A stretch of DNA of 64,000 bases from Mesorhizobium mediterraneum (lineage in GTDB: Bacteria > Pseudomonadota > Alphaproteobacteria > Rhizobiales > Rhizobiaceae), in NCBI RefSeq assembly GCF_002284565.1, contig NZ_NPKI01000012.1, positions 205,396 through 269,395 of the forward strand, written 5' to 3'. Below the pieces are notes generated by a model that was not told the origin of the DNA, did no database searches, and saw only the letters and a list, made by a program, of their open reading frames with translations. Below, one piece after another: positions 35,414 through 44,385 of this stretch. Numbering within the stretch: the stretch's first letter is position 1; each line of letters opens with the position of its first letter. The translations under genes were made by a program, and so were the position numbers.

Positions 35414-35743
35414 ATGCAAAGGTTCTCGATCAGCTTGATGGGTGTGTTGCTCGGCATCTCGCTTATCACCGCCGCGGTCGAACAATCCTATGCAAAGGTG
35501 GCCGATGCAAAGGTGGCCGATACAAAGGCGGCGATCACCCGGAGCGAGCGTTGCAGCGATCTGAGCCGTCAATTCGACGAAGCCCTCGAAACCCATGCCG
35601 CGGCAACGCAGGTCACCGCGGCGAAGGCACTTCAAAGGAAGGGAAACCGGTTCTGCGCCAACAAGAAACAGGCACAGGGAATCCGGATGCTCGCCAACGC
35701 TTTGAAGCTGCTTGGAGTGACACCGATCGACCCCGTTCAGTGA
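35414..35743 (+). CDS. Small secreted protein with 15-bp tandem repeat
   Basis: A 109-residue protein with a Sec signal peptide (MQRFSISLMGVLLGISLITA, cleavage probably near AVEQSYA). The mature protein is alpha-helical and cationic with two cysteines. Codons for AKVAD-AKVAD-TKAA derive from three 15-bp tandem repeats (35491-35535), a possible slippage site. Unknown function. Divergent from the two-component system and followed by another small secreted protein, so the two may be co-regulated by that system (inference). Confidence 0.7.
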   Translation: MQRFSISLMGVLLGISLITAAVEQSYAKVADAKVADTKAAITRSERCSDLSRQFDEALETHAAATQVTAAKALQRKGNRFCANKKQAQGIRMLANALKLLGVTPIDPVQ

Positions 35744-35779
35744 CCCTCAATCCGATCTGCACAACAAGGAAACGAAGCC

Positions 35780-35995
35780 ATGAAAAAGTCCCTCCTCTCC
35801 GCTCTCGGTCTCGCCATCGCGCTTGCCTTCTCGATGCCGGTTCTCGGCGCCAGCAGCGCCAACGCCGCCACCACGACCGCGGCTGCGACGACCGCGACGA
35901 CCGCTGCGCCGGCCAAGATGGTGAAGAAGGTCGCCGCCAAGAAGACCGTCAAGAAGCACAAGAAGCACGCAGTCAAGGCAGCTCCGAAGGCCTGA
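35780..35995 (+). CDS. Small secreted Lys/Ala/Thr-rich protein
   Basis: A 71-residue protein with a signal peptide (MKKSLLSALGLAIALAFSMP, cleavage after SANA or nearby), a Thr/Ala linker (TTTAAATTATTAAPA) and a strongly basic tail (KKVAAKKTVKKHKKHAVK). The tail resembles histone-H1-like or cell-surface-binding basic peptides. The start follows AAGGAAACG. A strong terminator follows. Function unknown; secretion and charge suggest interaction with envelope or polyanions. Confidence 0.75.
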   Translation: MKKSLLSALGLAIALAFSMPVLGASSANAATTTAAATTATTAAPAKMVKKVAAKKTVKKHKKHAVKAAPKA

Positions 35996-36020
35996 TCCAG
36001 CGACATCTCTTGTCCGCTAA

Positions 36021-36065
36021 GAAGACCGCTCCAGTTGCGATGCGCCTGGAGCGGTCTTCTTTTTT
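36021..36065 (+). terminator. Rho-independent terminator
   Basis: GAAGACCGCTCCAG and CTGGAGCGGTCTTC form a perfect 14-bp stem with an 11-base loop and a run of six T. It ends the unit of the two small secreted proteins. Confidence 0.92.
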
Positions 36066-36284
36066 CGTTCCAGATGGGCGGCGTCTGTCGCGGAGCCAAT
36101 CGAAATTCCCGCCGGGCTTCGCTGCACCAAGCCGTTGAATGGCAACCGGCAGTTCCCACATAGGCACGGACTTGTGAACGGCCGCACCCGCTTGGAAGGC
36201 GGTTTGCGCGCGGCTCAAAATGGACGATCGCTTTCGTTCATGTCAGAATAAAAGCGAAATTCTTGCGCGCAACTGCCGGTTCCG

Positions 36285-36590
36285 ATGCCTGAAATCACGA
36301 CAAAACCCCGCACCAAGACGCAGCCGAAGATCGAACGGCCGAAGCTCTACAAGGTCATCCTCCTCAATGACGACTTCACGCCGCGCGAGTTCGTGGTGAC
36401 GGTGCTCAAGGGGGAATTCAAGCTGAGCGAAGACCAGGCGCGGCGGGTGATGATCACCGCGCATCAGCGCGGCGTCTGCGTCGTCGCCGTCTTCACCAGG
36501 GACGTCGCCGAGACCAAGGCGACGCGGGGGACCGATGCCGGCAAGGCCAAGGGCTATCCGCTGATGTTCACGACGGAGCCGGAGGAGTAG
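36285..36590 (+). CDS. clpS: ATP-dependent Clp protease adaptor
   Basis: A 101-residue ClpS adaptor delivering N-degron substrates to ClpAP in the cytosol. After a basic flexible N-terminal tail, the core shows YKVILLNDDFTPREFVVTVL with the Asn-Asp-Asp of the substrate pocket, MITAHQRGVCVVAVFTRDVAETK, and a hydrophobic-pocket region. No clpA follows, unlike the usual clpSA arrangement, and alphaproteobacteria commonly carry a second ClpS (ClpS2); this stand-alone copy may be that one (inference). No strong ribosome-binding site is visible. Confidence 0.9.
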   Translation: MPEITTKPRTKTQPKIERPKLYKVILLNDDFTPREFVVTVLKGEFKLSEDQARRVMITAHQRGVCVVAVFTRDVAETKATRGTDAGKAKGYPLMFTTEPEE

Positions 36591-36606
36591 TGCGGTTCGC
36601 GTTCTT

Positions 36607-36752
36607 CCTTCTCCCCTTGTGGGAGAAGGTGGCCGAGCGAAGCTCGGTCGGATGAGGGGTGCTCCAGCTTGGCACTGCCGACACTCCGTCCAACACCCCT
36701 CAACCGTCTTGGCGCTACGCGCCAATCCACCTTCTCCCACAAGGGGAGAAGG
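36607..36752. repeat. Palindromic intergenic repeat, family A copy 2
   Basis: A 146-bp element with the same terminal arms as 20136-20280 (CCTTCTCCCCTTGTGGGAGA and its complement), arranged in the spacer between convergent clpS and the 699-aa membrane protein gene. It is well placed to terminate both. Confidence 0.85.
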
Positions 36753-36765
36753 ATAAAACGCTGCG

Positions 36766-38865
36766 CTACCGCCCTTCGCGGTACCACATCGAGCCTAATG
36801 CCAGAAGCAGCAGGCCGAGGCCGAGGAATCCGCCGAACAGCGGCACGCGCGAGACCGCCTTCAGCACGCTGTCGTCGGTGGTGCGCAGGCCGATCCAGTC
36901 GTTGCCGCTCGCGGCGCCCGAAGCGCGGACCGGGACGACCGAGGGCAGCGTCACGCCGCCTGTGAGGTTGCCGACGGTCGACCCAAGCGCCGATGATGGC
37001 GCCAGCCGGCGCACGCTGCCGCCGGTGGCCTCGGCCGGCGCTTTCAGCCGGCCCTCGGTGGAGACGACGTCGGTGAATTCAGGCGCATTGACCGGGCCGA
37101 CATGGGCAAGCGCCTTCAGGTCGCCATTGCCGACCTGGTAGAGGCCGATCTCATTGGTCTCGATGCTGCCCAGGAAGACGCCGGGCTCGGCCCTCTCGAG
37201 CTTGACGGTCAGCGCCTTGCCGGACGGGGTGATGATTTGCGCCGGGCCGGGGTCGTCGCTCATTGTCTGGCGGCGGATTTCCAGCATCATGCCGCGGCCG
37301 TCGGCGGTCAGCCGCTCTTCCTCGAGCTCGGGCTCCTTCATCAGCCAATGGGCGATGCGGCGATAGAGCTGGACATGCGGGCCGCCGCCCTCGAAGCCGC
37401 GCGCCCACAGCCAGCCCTGGTCGGACAGAAACATGCCGACGCGGCCTTCGCCCTTGCGGTCGAGCAGGAGCAGCGGACGGTTGTCCGCGCCCTTCATCAC
37501 CGCCTCGCCCTCGGGGTTCTCGACGCCGATGGTGCGGAACCAGCGGCTCCAGTGCGGCGGCTCGGTGGCGGAGCCGTCGAGTCCGCGCGTCACCGGATGG
37601 CGCTGGCCGAGCTCGGTGAGGCGTGGATAGAACGCCTTGTCGACAACTTCGCCGGTCGGCATCGCCGGCAGCGCCGACATCAAAGGCGTGCGGGCGATCG
37701 AGCTTTCACCGGCATATTCGGGCCCTGCCGCGATCAGCAGCGCGCCGCCTTTCTCGACATATTCGGCGATGTAGTCGTAATAGAGGATCGGCAGCACGTC
37801 GCGGTGCTGGTAGCGGTCGAAGATGATCAGGTCGAAATCCTTGATCTTCTCGACGAACAGCTCGCGCGTCGGAAACGCGATCAGCGACAATTCGTTGATC
37901 GGCGTGCCGTCCTGCTTCTCCGGCGGCCGCAGAATGGTGAAGTGGACCAGATCGACCGAGGCGTCGGACTTCAGCAAATTGCGCCAGGTGCGCTCGCCGG
38001 CATGCGGCTCGCCGGAGACCAGCAGCACGCGCAAATTCTCGCGGATGCCGTCGATCAGCGCGATGGCGCGGTTGTTGGTGTCGGTGAGTTCGCCGGGCTC
38101 GGGATCGATGGCGAGTTCGACGATGTTGCGGCCGGCGCCGGGAATGGTCACCTGCAGCGGCATGGCCTGGCCGATGGTGGCGCGCTCGACCGAAACCTGC
38201 TCGCCATTGACCGACACGCGCACATCGACCGAGCCGGCCTCATTGTTGGTGCCGATGACGCGATAGGTCATTTCGAGCGGCTTGCCGACCAGACCGAAGC
38301 GCGGCGCATTCTCGAAGCGGATGCGGCGATCCTTTTCCTGGTCGTTGCCGGTGATCAGGGCGTGCAGCGGGGCGTGGAAGTCGGGTGTGCCGGCGGGGGC
38401 GTCATGCACCTCGCCATCGGTGATCATGATGGCGCCGCCGATGCGCGAAGGCGGCACGTCGCGGAAAGCGCTTTCAAGCGCACCGAAAAGCCGCGTTTCA
38501 GTGCGCTCCTCGGCGGCTTCCGACTTGCCGGCCTCAACAACGCGGACGTCGAACTGCTTGAAGCGGCCGAGGCGCTGCTGAAGCCCGGCCAGCGCCTCGT
38601 CGGTCTGCTTGGTGCGTTCGCCAATGTCCTGGCTCTGGCTGCGGTCGACGACGACGACGACGACGCTTTTCAGCGCCTCGCGCTCTTCGTCGAGGGCCAC
38701 AGGGTTGAGCAGGGCCGCACCCAGCGCGAGCAGGGCGGCGAAACGGAAGACCGCGCCGCGCTGGCGAAACCACAGGCCGACCAGTGCCAGCAGCAACAGC
38801 GGCGCCAGCACCAAGCCAAGCAGCGGCCAGGAAATGAGCGGTTCGAAGGCGAGCGACCAATTCAT
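36766..38865 (-). CDS. Large membrane protein of the MoxR operon (vWA/GATase-like)
   Basis: A 699-residue membrane protein. Two N-terminal helices (LLGLVLAPLLLLALVGLWF, FAALLALGAALLNPVAL) precede a domain with SVVVVVVDRSQSQDIGER, a degenerate von Willebrand A-like start, and IGGAIMITDGEVHD. A central segment (LLVSGEPHAGERTWRNLL, DLIIFDRYQ, GGALLIAAGPEY) resembles a glutamine-amidotransferase-like fold without catalytic residues. The last helix (GGFLGLGLLLLALGSMWY) anchors the C-terminus. It is the last gene of the leftward operon MoxR-DUF58-DUF4159-this, 3 nt from its neighbour. Periplasmic function unknown. Confidence 0.8.
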   Translation of the reverse strand: MNWSLAFEPLISWPLLGLVLAPLLLLALVGLWFRQRGAVFRFAALLALGAALLNPVALDEEREALKSVVVVVVDRSQSQDIGERTKQTDEALAGLQQRLGRFKQFDVRVVEAGKSEAAEERTETRLFGALESAFRDVPPSRIGGAIMITDGEVHDAPAGTPDFHAPLHALITGNDQEKDRRIRFENAPRFGLVGKPLEMTYRVIGTNNEAGSVDVRVSVNGEQVSVERATIGQAMPLQVTIPGAGRNIVELAIDPEPGELTDTNNRAIALIDGIRENLRVLLVSGEPHAGERTWRNLLKSDASVDLVHFTILRPPEKQDGTPINELSLIAFPTRELFVEKIKDFDLIIFDRYQHRDVLPILYYDYIAEYVEKGGALLIAAGPEYAGESSIARTPLMSALPAMPTGEVVDKAFYPRLTELGQRHPVTRGLDGSATEPPHWSRWFRTIGVENPEGEAVMKGADNRPLLLLDRKGEGRVGMFLSDQGWLWARGFEGGGPHVQLYRRIAHWLMKEPELEEERLTADGRGMMLEIRRQTMSDDPGPAQIITPSGKALTVKLERAEPGVFLGSIETNEIGLYQVGNGDLKALAHVGPVNAPEFTDVVSTEGRLKAPAEATGGSVRRLAPSSALGSTVGNLTGGVTLPSVVPVRASGAASGNDWIGLRTTDDSVLKAVSRVPLFGGFLGLGLLLLALGSMWYREGR

Positions 38866-38868
38866 GGC

Positions 38869-41694
38869 CTACTGCCCCAGCCGTTCGAGCAGCACCGGCA
38901 CATGCACCTGATCGGATTTGTAATTGCCGGTCAGCATGTACATCATGATGTTGACCCCGGCGCGCAGCGCGTAAATGCGCTGCATCGGGTCCGACGGCAC
39001 GGTCGGCAAAAGCGGGTCGCCATTCTCGTCAACCGCCCAGGCGCCGGCGAAATCATTGGCGGTGATCATGATCGGCGAGACGCCGTCGCCGGTGCGCACC
39101 GGGCGGTTCTCGGTGTTGCTGGCTTCGAGCGACGCCGCGACCCAGAGCGGGCTGCCGGCGAAGCGTCCGGGAAACTCAGGCAGGATGTAGAAGGATTTGG
39201 TCAGCACATGGTCCGACGGCACCGGTTCCAGCGGCGGCACGTTGAGGTTGCCGAGGATGTCGCGCAGCCGCTCCGTCGCCGGGCTGGCCGAATCCGCGCC
39301 GATGCCGGTGGCGAACTGGTCGCGCGTGTCGAACAGCACCGTGCCGCCCTGCTGCATATAGGCGTCGACGCGGGCGATCGCGGCCTGGCTCGGCATCGGC
39401 GCGGCAGGGTCGATCGGCCAGTAGATCAGCGGATAGAAGGACAGCTGGTCCTTCGAGATATCGACGCTGGCCGGCGCGCCCGGCTCGAGCGCGGTCTTCT
39501 CGATCAGGAAGCGGGTCAGGCCCTCCAGCCCGGCCCGGCTGATCGAATCGACGCTCTGTTCGCCGGTCTGCACATAGGCGATCCGGGTCTTCGAAATGTC
39601 CTCGATCGCCCGGTCATCGCCCGGTTTGGCATCGTCGGCGCGGGCGATGTCGGTGTGGCCGCCCAGGGCGCCGAGCGCAATCAGCAGGGCGGCGGTGGTT
39701 GCGGCAGCAGTGCCGGCGCGGCGCGGCCGGCGCGAGAACAGGCCGCCCATCCAGAACACGGCCAGCGTGTCGAGCACCATCAGCAACAGCGCCGCCGCCA
39801 CCAGTGGGCCTTTCAAATTGTGCGATTCGTCGAAAGCGTACTGGATGGTGGTGACCGGCACGGTGATCTGAGGACGGACCAGCGGCGCGAAGCTGCTTTC
39901 GGCATTGAGCAGATTGTGGGCGAAGACGCCGGTTTCGGAGCCGTACAGGCCGGGCGGGTTCTCGAACGTCACCGGCAGCGGGCCGGCACCCGGCACCAGC
40001 GGCCTTGCATCCGGCGTCGGCGGCACCAGCGTGCCGTCGGCCGATATCATGCGGTAGGGCGCCAGCGAAGTGGCGGCGGCCTCGGCATTGGCGACCGCCG
40101 CACCCTGGTTGCGCGACAGTTGCACGATGCGGCGCAGCATCTCGACGAAGCTGCCGGAGATCGGCAGGTTCGACCAGGTCGCCTCCGGCGTGACATGGAA
40201 CAGGACGAGCGTGCCCTTGCCCTTCTTCATTCCGGTCACCAGCGGCGTGCCGTCGGCAAGCGTGGCCCAGGTGCGCTCGACGATATCGGGCGTCGGCTCA
40301 GCCAGAACCTGCCTGGTGACGGTGACCTCGGCGGGCGGAGCGAGGTCGGCGAAGGGACCGGTCTTCGGAAAATCGGTGACCGCCTGCGGCGTCGTCCACG
40401 ACAGCGCGCCGCCGAGCGAGCGCTCGCCGGTGCGCAGCCTGACCGGCAGCAGATCGTCGTCATTGCCGCCGGCGACCAGCCGCGAGCCGGCGAACCGCAC
40501 CAGCGTGCCGCCATTGTCGACCCAGTCGACCAGCCTTTGCCGCACCTGCTCCGGAATGGTGCCGACATCGGCCATGACGATCATCGCCGGCTTCTGGTCG
40601 AGAAGCTGCGGGATGGCGTCGGCGAGATCGGCGCTCGACGGCTCAGCCAAATCGGCGAAGGGCTGCAGCGCGCGTCTGATATAGTAGAGCGGCGACAGAA
40701 GCGGCTGCGCCTGGTCGGCCTCGGCCTGCGACAGCAGCCCGACGCGGCGGCGCTTGGAATTCTCGTCGAGCACGCGTACGGCGCCGGCCTGCCGCTGGCC
40801 GTCGAGCGCGATCGAGGCGAAATCGTTGCGCAGCTCGAACGGCACCGCCATCGTGCCGGTGGCGGTGGATTCGCCCGGCGAGAAGGTCAGCGTGGCGTCG
40901 GCGATGCGGCGGCCCTTATCGTCGAAGGCGCCGGCGGTCACCTGAGCCGGCGCCGGATCGCCCGGCGCGCGGATGGCGGTCAGCTCGAAGCCGTCCACCT
41001 GGTTGTCGGCGCCGGTCAGGCCGATCAAGGTAGGCCTGTCGGAAACGGCCCAGACGACACGGGCGGCGTTCTTCGACAAAAGCGTGTTGAAGGCGGCCTC
41101 GTCACCTTCCGCCGCCAGACCGTCAGCGAGCACGGCGACGCTGGCGCCCGGCAAGCTCTCCAGGGTTGCCGCGACGCGGGCGTAGACGGCAGGGCGGTCG
41201 GTCGGGATCGGCCTCGGCTTTGCCGCGCGCAGCCGGTCGAGCGCGGCGGCGGCGTCGAAGGGGCCGATCTCGGCATTCGGCTTTTCGGCGGTGAAGGCGA
41301 TAATGACAGGCACCTCGTTGGAGCTGGCATCGGCGATCAGCCGTTCGGCCGTGGCGACGCGCTGGCCCCAGTCGGCGGCACTTGCCCAGTCATTGTCGAT
41401 GACCAGCGCAAGGGCGGCGCCTTCGGCCGGCAGTTTTTCACGCGGGTTGAAGACGGGTTCGGCCAGCGCCGCAACGATAAGGGCGGCCATCAGCAGCCTG
41501 AGCAGCGTCAGCCACCACGGGCTCTGTTGCGGCGTCTCCTCGCGCTTCAGCACCCGGGCCAGGATCTTCAGCGGTGGGAATATCTCGGTTTGCGGCTTGG
41601 GCGGGGTGAACCGCAAAAGCCACCAGATCACCGGCAGCGCCAGAAGGCCCCACAGCACCATCGGCGCCCCGAAGGAGAGCGGCAGCCAGCTCAT
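38869..41694 (-). CDS. DUF4159 domain protein with BatA-like N-terminus
   Basis: A 941-residue membrane protein. The N-terminus (MSWLPLSFGAPMVLWGLLAL, PQTEIFPPLKILARVLKREE) matches the BatA/BatB-type amino-terminal region. It has further helices near residues 60-75, about 640 (GPLVAAALLLMVLDTLAVFWM) and 675. The last 210 residues carry the DUF4159 signature (FYPLIYWPIDPAAPMPSQAA, RVDAYMQQGGTVLFDTRDQ). The start at 41694 overlaps the DUF58 stop by 4 nt. Bat-type proteins work with MoxR ATPases in envelope stress or assembly. The role of this branch is not known. Confidence 0.88.
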   Translation of the reverse strand: MSWLPLSFGAPMVLWGLLALPVIWWLLRFTPPKPQTEIFPPLKILARVLKREETPQQSPWWLTLLRLLMAALIVAALAEPVFNPREKLPAEGAALALVIDNDWASAADWGQRVATAERLIADASSNEVPVIIAFTAEKPNAEIGPFDAAAALDRLRAAKPRPIPTDRPAVYARVAATLESLPGASVAVLADGLAAEGDEAAFNTLLSKNAARVVWAVSDRPTLIGLTGADNQVDGFELTAIRAPGDPAPAQVTAGAFDDKGRRIADATLTFSPGESTATGTMAVPFELRNDFASIALDGQRQAGAVRVLDENSKRRRVGLLSQAEADQAQPLLSPLYYIRRALQPFADLAEPSSADLADAIPQLLDQKPAMIVMADVGTIPEQVRQRLVDWVDNGGTLVRFAGSRLVAGGNDDDLLPVRLRTGERSLGGALSWTTPQAVTDFPKTGPFADLAPPAEVTVTRQVLAEPTPDIVERTWATLADGTPLVTGMKKGKGTLVLFHVTPEATWSNLPISGSFVEMLRRIVQLSRNQGAAVANAEAAATSLAPYRMISADGTLVPPTPDARPLVPGAGPLPVTFENPPGLYGSETGVFAHNLLNAESSFAPLVRPQITVPVTTIQYAFDESHNLKGPLVAAALLLMVLDTLAVFWMGGLFSRRPRRAGTAAATTAALLIALGALGGHTDIARADDAKPGDDRAIEDISKTRIAYVQTGEQSVDSISRAGLEGLTRFLIEKTALEPGAPASVDISKDQLSFYPLIYWPIDPAAPMPSQAAIARVDAYMQQGGTVLFDTRDQFATGIGADSASPATERLRDILGNLNVPPLEPVPSDHVLTKSFYILPEFPGRFAGSPLWVAASLEASNTENRPVRTGDGVSPIMITANDFAGAWAVDENGDPLLPTVPSDPMQRIYALRAGVNIMMYMLTGNYKSDQVHVPVLLERLGQ

Positions 41695-42605
41695 GCGCGG
41701 ATCCTCCCGGCTGAGCTGCCATCGACGGTCATCGCCATATGGACACGCACCAGCGCATCGGAGGCGAGGCGATCGGTGTGGTTGACCGTGAAGCTCCAGC
41801 CGAGCCGCTTGCACCAGTCGGTCAGCTCCTGGCGGCGGGCGATGTAGAGCAGGCGGTATTCATCGCCCAGCGTTTCGGCGCGGCCGGCGGTCAGCTTGTC
41901 GCCGGTCTCGGGATCGGTGAATTCGGTGCGACCGGCATAAGGAAATCTCTCCTCGGCCGGGTCGGCGACCTCGATCAGATGGGCACGCACGCCGTGGCGG
42001 GCGAGCACGTCGAGCCAGGCGATGGTGTCCTCGACCGGATCGAGGAAATCGCTGACGATGACGATGTCGCAGAAGCGGCGAATGCCGGACAGGTCGGGCT
42101 TTGCCGGCAATTCGCCGGCATGGGTGAGTTGCGCCGCGATACGCTCGGCGCCGTTGCGGGCGGTGAACGGATCGGTCAGCCCGGGCCAGGCGATACGCTC
42201 GCCGCTGCGCGACAGAAGCTCGGCCATGGCCAGCGCCAGCACCAGCGCGCGGGATTCCTTCGAGACGGTGGCTCCGGTCGATTTGTAGAGCATTGAGGGC
42301 GAGGGATCTGCCCACAGCCACACCGTATGGGCCGCTTCCCATTCGCGGTCGCGCACATAGATGTGATCGTCCCGGGCCGAGCGGCGCCAGTCGATACGTG
42401 AGGAATCGCCTTCGACATAGGGCCGGAACTGCCAGAAATTCTCGCCGATGCCGCGCTTGCGGCGGCCGTGCCAGCCGGCGATCACCGTGTTGACGATGCG
42501 GCGCGCCTCGACCAGCAGGTCAGGGACCAGCGACGCCCGCAACCGGCCGCGGGCGAGAGCGTCACGCGTCGCTGCCGGTGCCTGGGCCTCGCCTATACGC
42601 GCCAT
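41691..42605 (-). CDS. DUF58 domain protein
   Basis: A 304-residue soluble protein of the DUF58 family. The signature region is visible: RRKRGIGENFWQFRPYVEGDSSRIDWRRSARDDHIYVRDREWE (in overview), followed by a vWA-like fold (VWLWADPSPSMLYKS, DIVIVSDFLDP). DUF58 proteins are partners of MoxR AAA ATPases. The ATG at 42605 overlaps the MoxR stop by one base and its stop overlaps the DUF4159 start by 4 nt, so all are coupled. Function unresolved in the family. Confidence 0.92.
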   Translation of the reverse strand: MARIGEAQAPAATRDALARGRLRASLVPDLLVEARRIVNTVIAGWHGRRKRGIGENFWQFRPYVEGDSSRIDWRRSARDDHIYVRDREWEAAHTVWLWADPSPSMLYKSTGATVSKESRALVLALAMAELLSRSGERIAWPGLTDPFTARNGAERIAAQLTHAGELPAKPDLSGIRRFCDIVIVSDFLDPVEDTIAWLDVLARHGVRAHLIEVADPAEERFPYAGRTEFTDPETGDKLTAGRAETLGDEYRLLYIARRQELTDWCKRLGWSFTVNHTDRLASDALVRVHMAMTVDGSSAGRIRA

Positions 42606-43609
42606 CAGATGCCTTTTGCCAGTTTCGCCACCACGTCGCGCACGGTCGTGCCCTCGGCACGGGCGGCAAAGGTCAGCGCCATGCGGTGCTGCAGCACCGG
42701 CTCGGCCAGCGCTCTGATGTCGTCGACCGACGGCGCCAGCCGTCCGTCGTAAAGGGCGCGGGCGCGGGCGCACAGCGTCAGCGCCTGGCTGGCGCGTGGG
42801 CCCGGGCCCCAGGCGACGTGTTTATCGGTCTCGGCATTGCCCTGGCCGGGGCGCGCCGAGCGCACCAGCTGGAGGATCGCCTCGACGACGCTTTCCGGCA
42901 CCGGCATGCGGCGGATCAAGGTCTGGATCTCCTTCAGCCGCGACGGCTGCAGCACGTTCTGCGCCTTAGCATCCTCGATGCCGGTGGTTTCCAGCAGGAT
43001 GCGGCGCTCCGCCTCGATTTCGGGATAGAGGATGTCGACCTGCATCAGGAAGCGGTCGAGCTGCGCCTCGGGCAGCGGATACGTGCCTTCCTGCTCTAGC
43101 GGGTTCTGCGTTGCCAGCACGTGGAACGGCGCCGGCAGGTCATGGCGGACACCGGCAATGGTGACGTGATATTCCTGCATCGACTGCAGCAGCGCCGACT
43201 GGGTGCGCGGCGAGGCGCGGTTGATCTCGTCGGCCATCAGCAGCTGCGCGAAGATCGGCCCGGAGATAAAGCGGAAAGAACGCTTGCCGAATTCGTCCTG
43301 CTCCATCACCTCGGAGCCGAGAATGTCGGACGGCATCAGGTCGGGCGTGAACTGGATGCGGCGGGAATCGAGGCCGAGCACGATGCCCAGCGTCTCGACC
43401 AGCTTGGTCTTGGCGAGGCCGGGCACGCCGACCAGCAGCGCATGGCCGCCGGCCAGCAGCGCCACCAGCGTGCGTTCGACAACGCTTTCCTGGCCGAAGA
43501 TGACACGGCCGACGCCATCGCGAACCCTGGAAATGTCGGCCAGCGCCGTCTCGGCCTGGTCGATCATATCCTTTTCGCTGATCGGGCTTTCCTTGATCAT
43601 CACGCTCAT
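42605..43609 (-). CDS. MoxR family AAA+ ATPase
   Basis: A 334-residue MoxR-type AAA+ chaperone ATPase. Walker A variant LLVGVPGLAKTKLVE (about 63-77), MoxR signature RIQFTPDLMPSDILGSEV, Walker B LLMADEINRASPRTQSALLQ, sensor-1 FHVLATQNPLEQEGTYPLPEAQLDRF (in overview) with the arginine finger, and the C-terminal helical lid. MoxR ATPases act with vWA/DUF58 proteins in complex maturation and envelope stress. First gene of the operon. The start at 43609 follows AAGGA; the frame extends upstream to 43648 but the extra residues are unlike the family. Confidence 0.94.
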   Translation of the reverse strand: MSVMIKESPISEKDMIDQAETALADISRVRDGVGRVIFGQESVVERTLVALLAGGHALLVGVPGLAKTKLVETLGIVLGLDSRRIQFTPDLMPSDILGSEVMEQDEFGKRSFRFISGPIFAQLLMADEINRASPRTQSALLQSMQEYHVTIAGVRHDLPAPFHVLATQNPLEQEGTYPLPEAQLDRFLMQVDILYPEIEAERRILLETTGIEDAKAQNVLQPSRLKEIQTLIRRMPVPESVVEAILQLVRSARPGQGNAETDKHVAWGPGPRASQALTLCARARALYDGRLAPSVDDIRALAEPVLQHRMALTFAARAEGTTVRDVVAKLAKGI

Positions 43610-43749
43610 GCAGCATCGATCCTTCTCGTTGGAAATACCGGCTTGCACCTTCGACGCCGCAGAATGCCGCGATTCGGCCTCGCATGGCGCCTGTCTTTGA
43701 ACTTAAATCACAGACTTAGGCTGACAAGCGGAACAACAGTGACTATTTC

Positions 43750-44385
43750 GTGACCATGATAGAACGCGCCGAGGATCGTGAAGAGAGTTTGACGGCCGTC
43801 GCTGAGGCGCGCGGACTGGAGGCGCTGATCTCGCGTGCCGCCCGCGCGGGTAAGGGGCCGGCGCCGGTGGAGCGCTGGAATCCGGCCTTTTGCGGCGATC
43901 TCGACATGGAGATCAGACAGGACGGCACTTGGTTCTACCTGGGCACACTGATCGGCCGCATGCCGCTGGTGCAGCTGTTTTCCTCCGTGCTGCGCAAGGA
44001 CGAAGACGGCAAGACTTATCTGGTGACGCCGGTGGAAAGGGTCGGCATCCGCGTCGCCGATGCGCCTTTCATCGCCGTCGAGATGGACGTTTGCGGCACC
44101 GGCGATGGCCAAGCCATCACCTTCCGCACCAATGTCGGCGATGTGGTCGAGGCCGGGCCGGACCATCCGCTGCGCTTCGTCGACGAGGATGCGACCGGTG
44201 GCCTGAAACCCTATGTGCTGGTGCGCGGACGGCTGGAGGCGCTGGTGGCGCGGCCGGTCATGTACGAACTGGTCGAGCATGGCGAAGAGATCGAGGTCGG
44301 CGGCAGGAGGATGTTTGCCGTTCGCTCGAAGGGCGCCGTCTATCCGATCATGCCGGCGGAAAAACTGCAGCGGCTGAGCGCGTGA
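43750..44385 (+). CDS. DUF1285 family protein
   Basis: A 211-residue soluble protein of the DUF1285 family, of unknown function. It has PVERWNPAFCGDLDMEIRQDGTWFYLGTLIGRMPLVQLFSSVLRKDEDGKTYLVTPVE (in overview), the typical core. The start is GTG 43750 or ATG 43756. Divergent from the MoxR operon (140-nt spacer) and linked to the Nudix gene by a one-base stop/start overlap. In many alphaproteobacteria this gene travels with moxR, nudix and cca, as here. Confidence 0.9.
   Translation: MTMIERAEDREESLTAVAEARGLEALISRAARAGKGPAPVERWNPAFCGDLDMEIRQDGTWFYLGTLIGRMPLVQLFSSVLRKDEDGKTYLVTPVERVGIRVADAPFIAVEMDVCGTGDGQAITFRTNVGDVVEAGPDHPLRFVDEDATGGLKPYVLVRGRLEALVARPVMYELVEHGEEIEVGGRRMFAVRSKGAVYPIMPAEKLQRLSA

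Noticed and set aside
37102..41847. A 1581-codon open frame opposite the MoxR operon
   Set aside because: It is low-complexity, His/Arg/Gly-rich sequence typical of antisense frames, with no domain, while the other strand has clear families.
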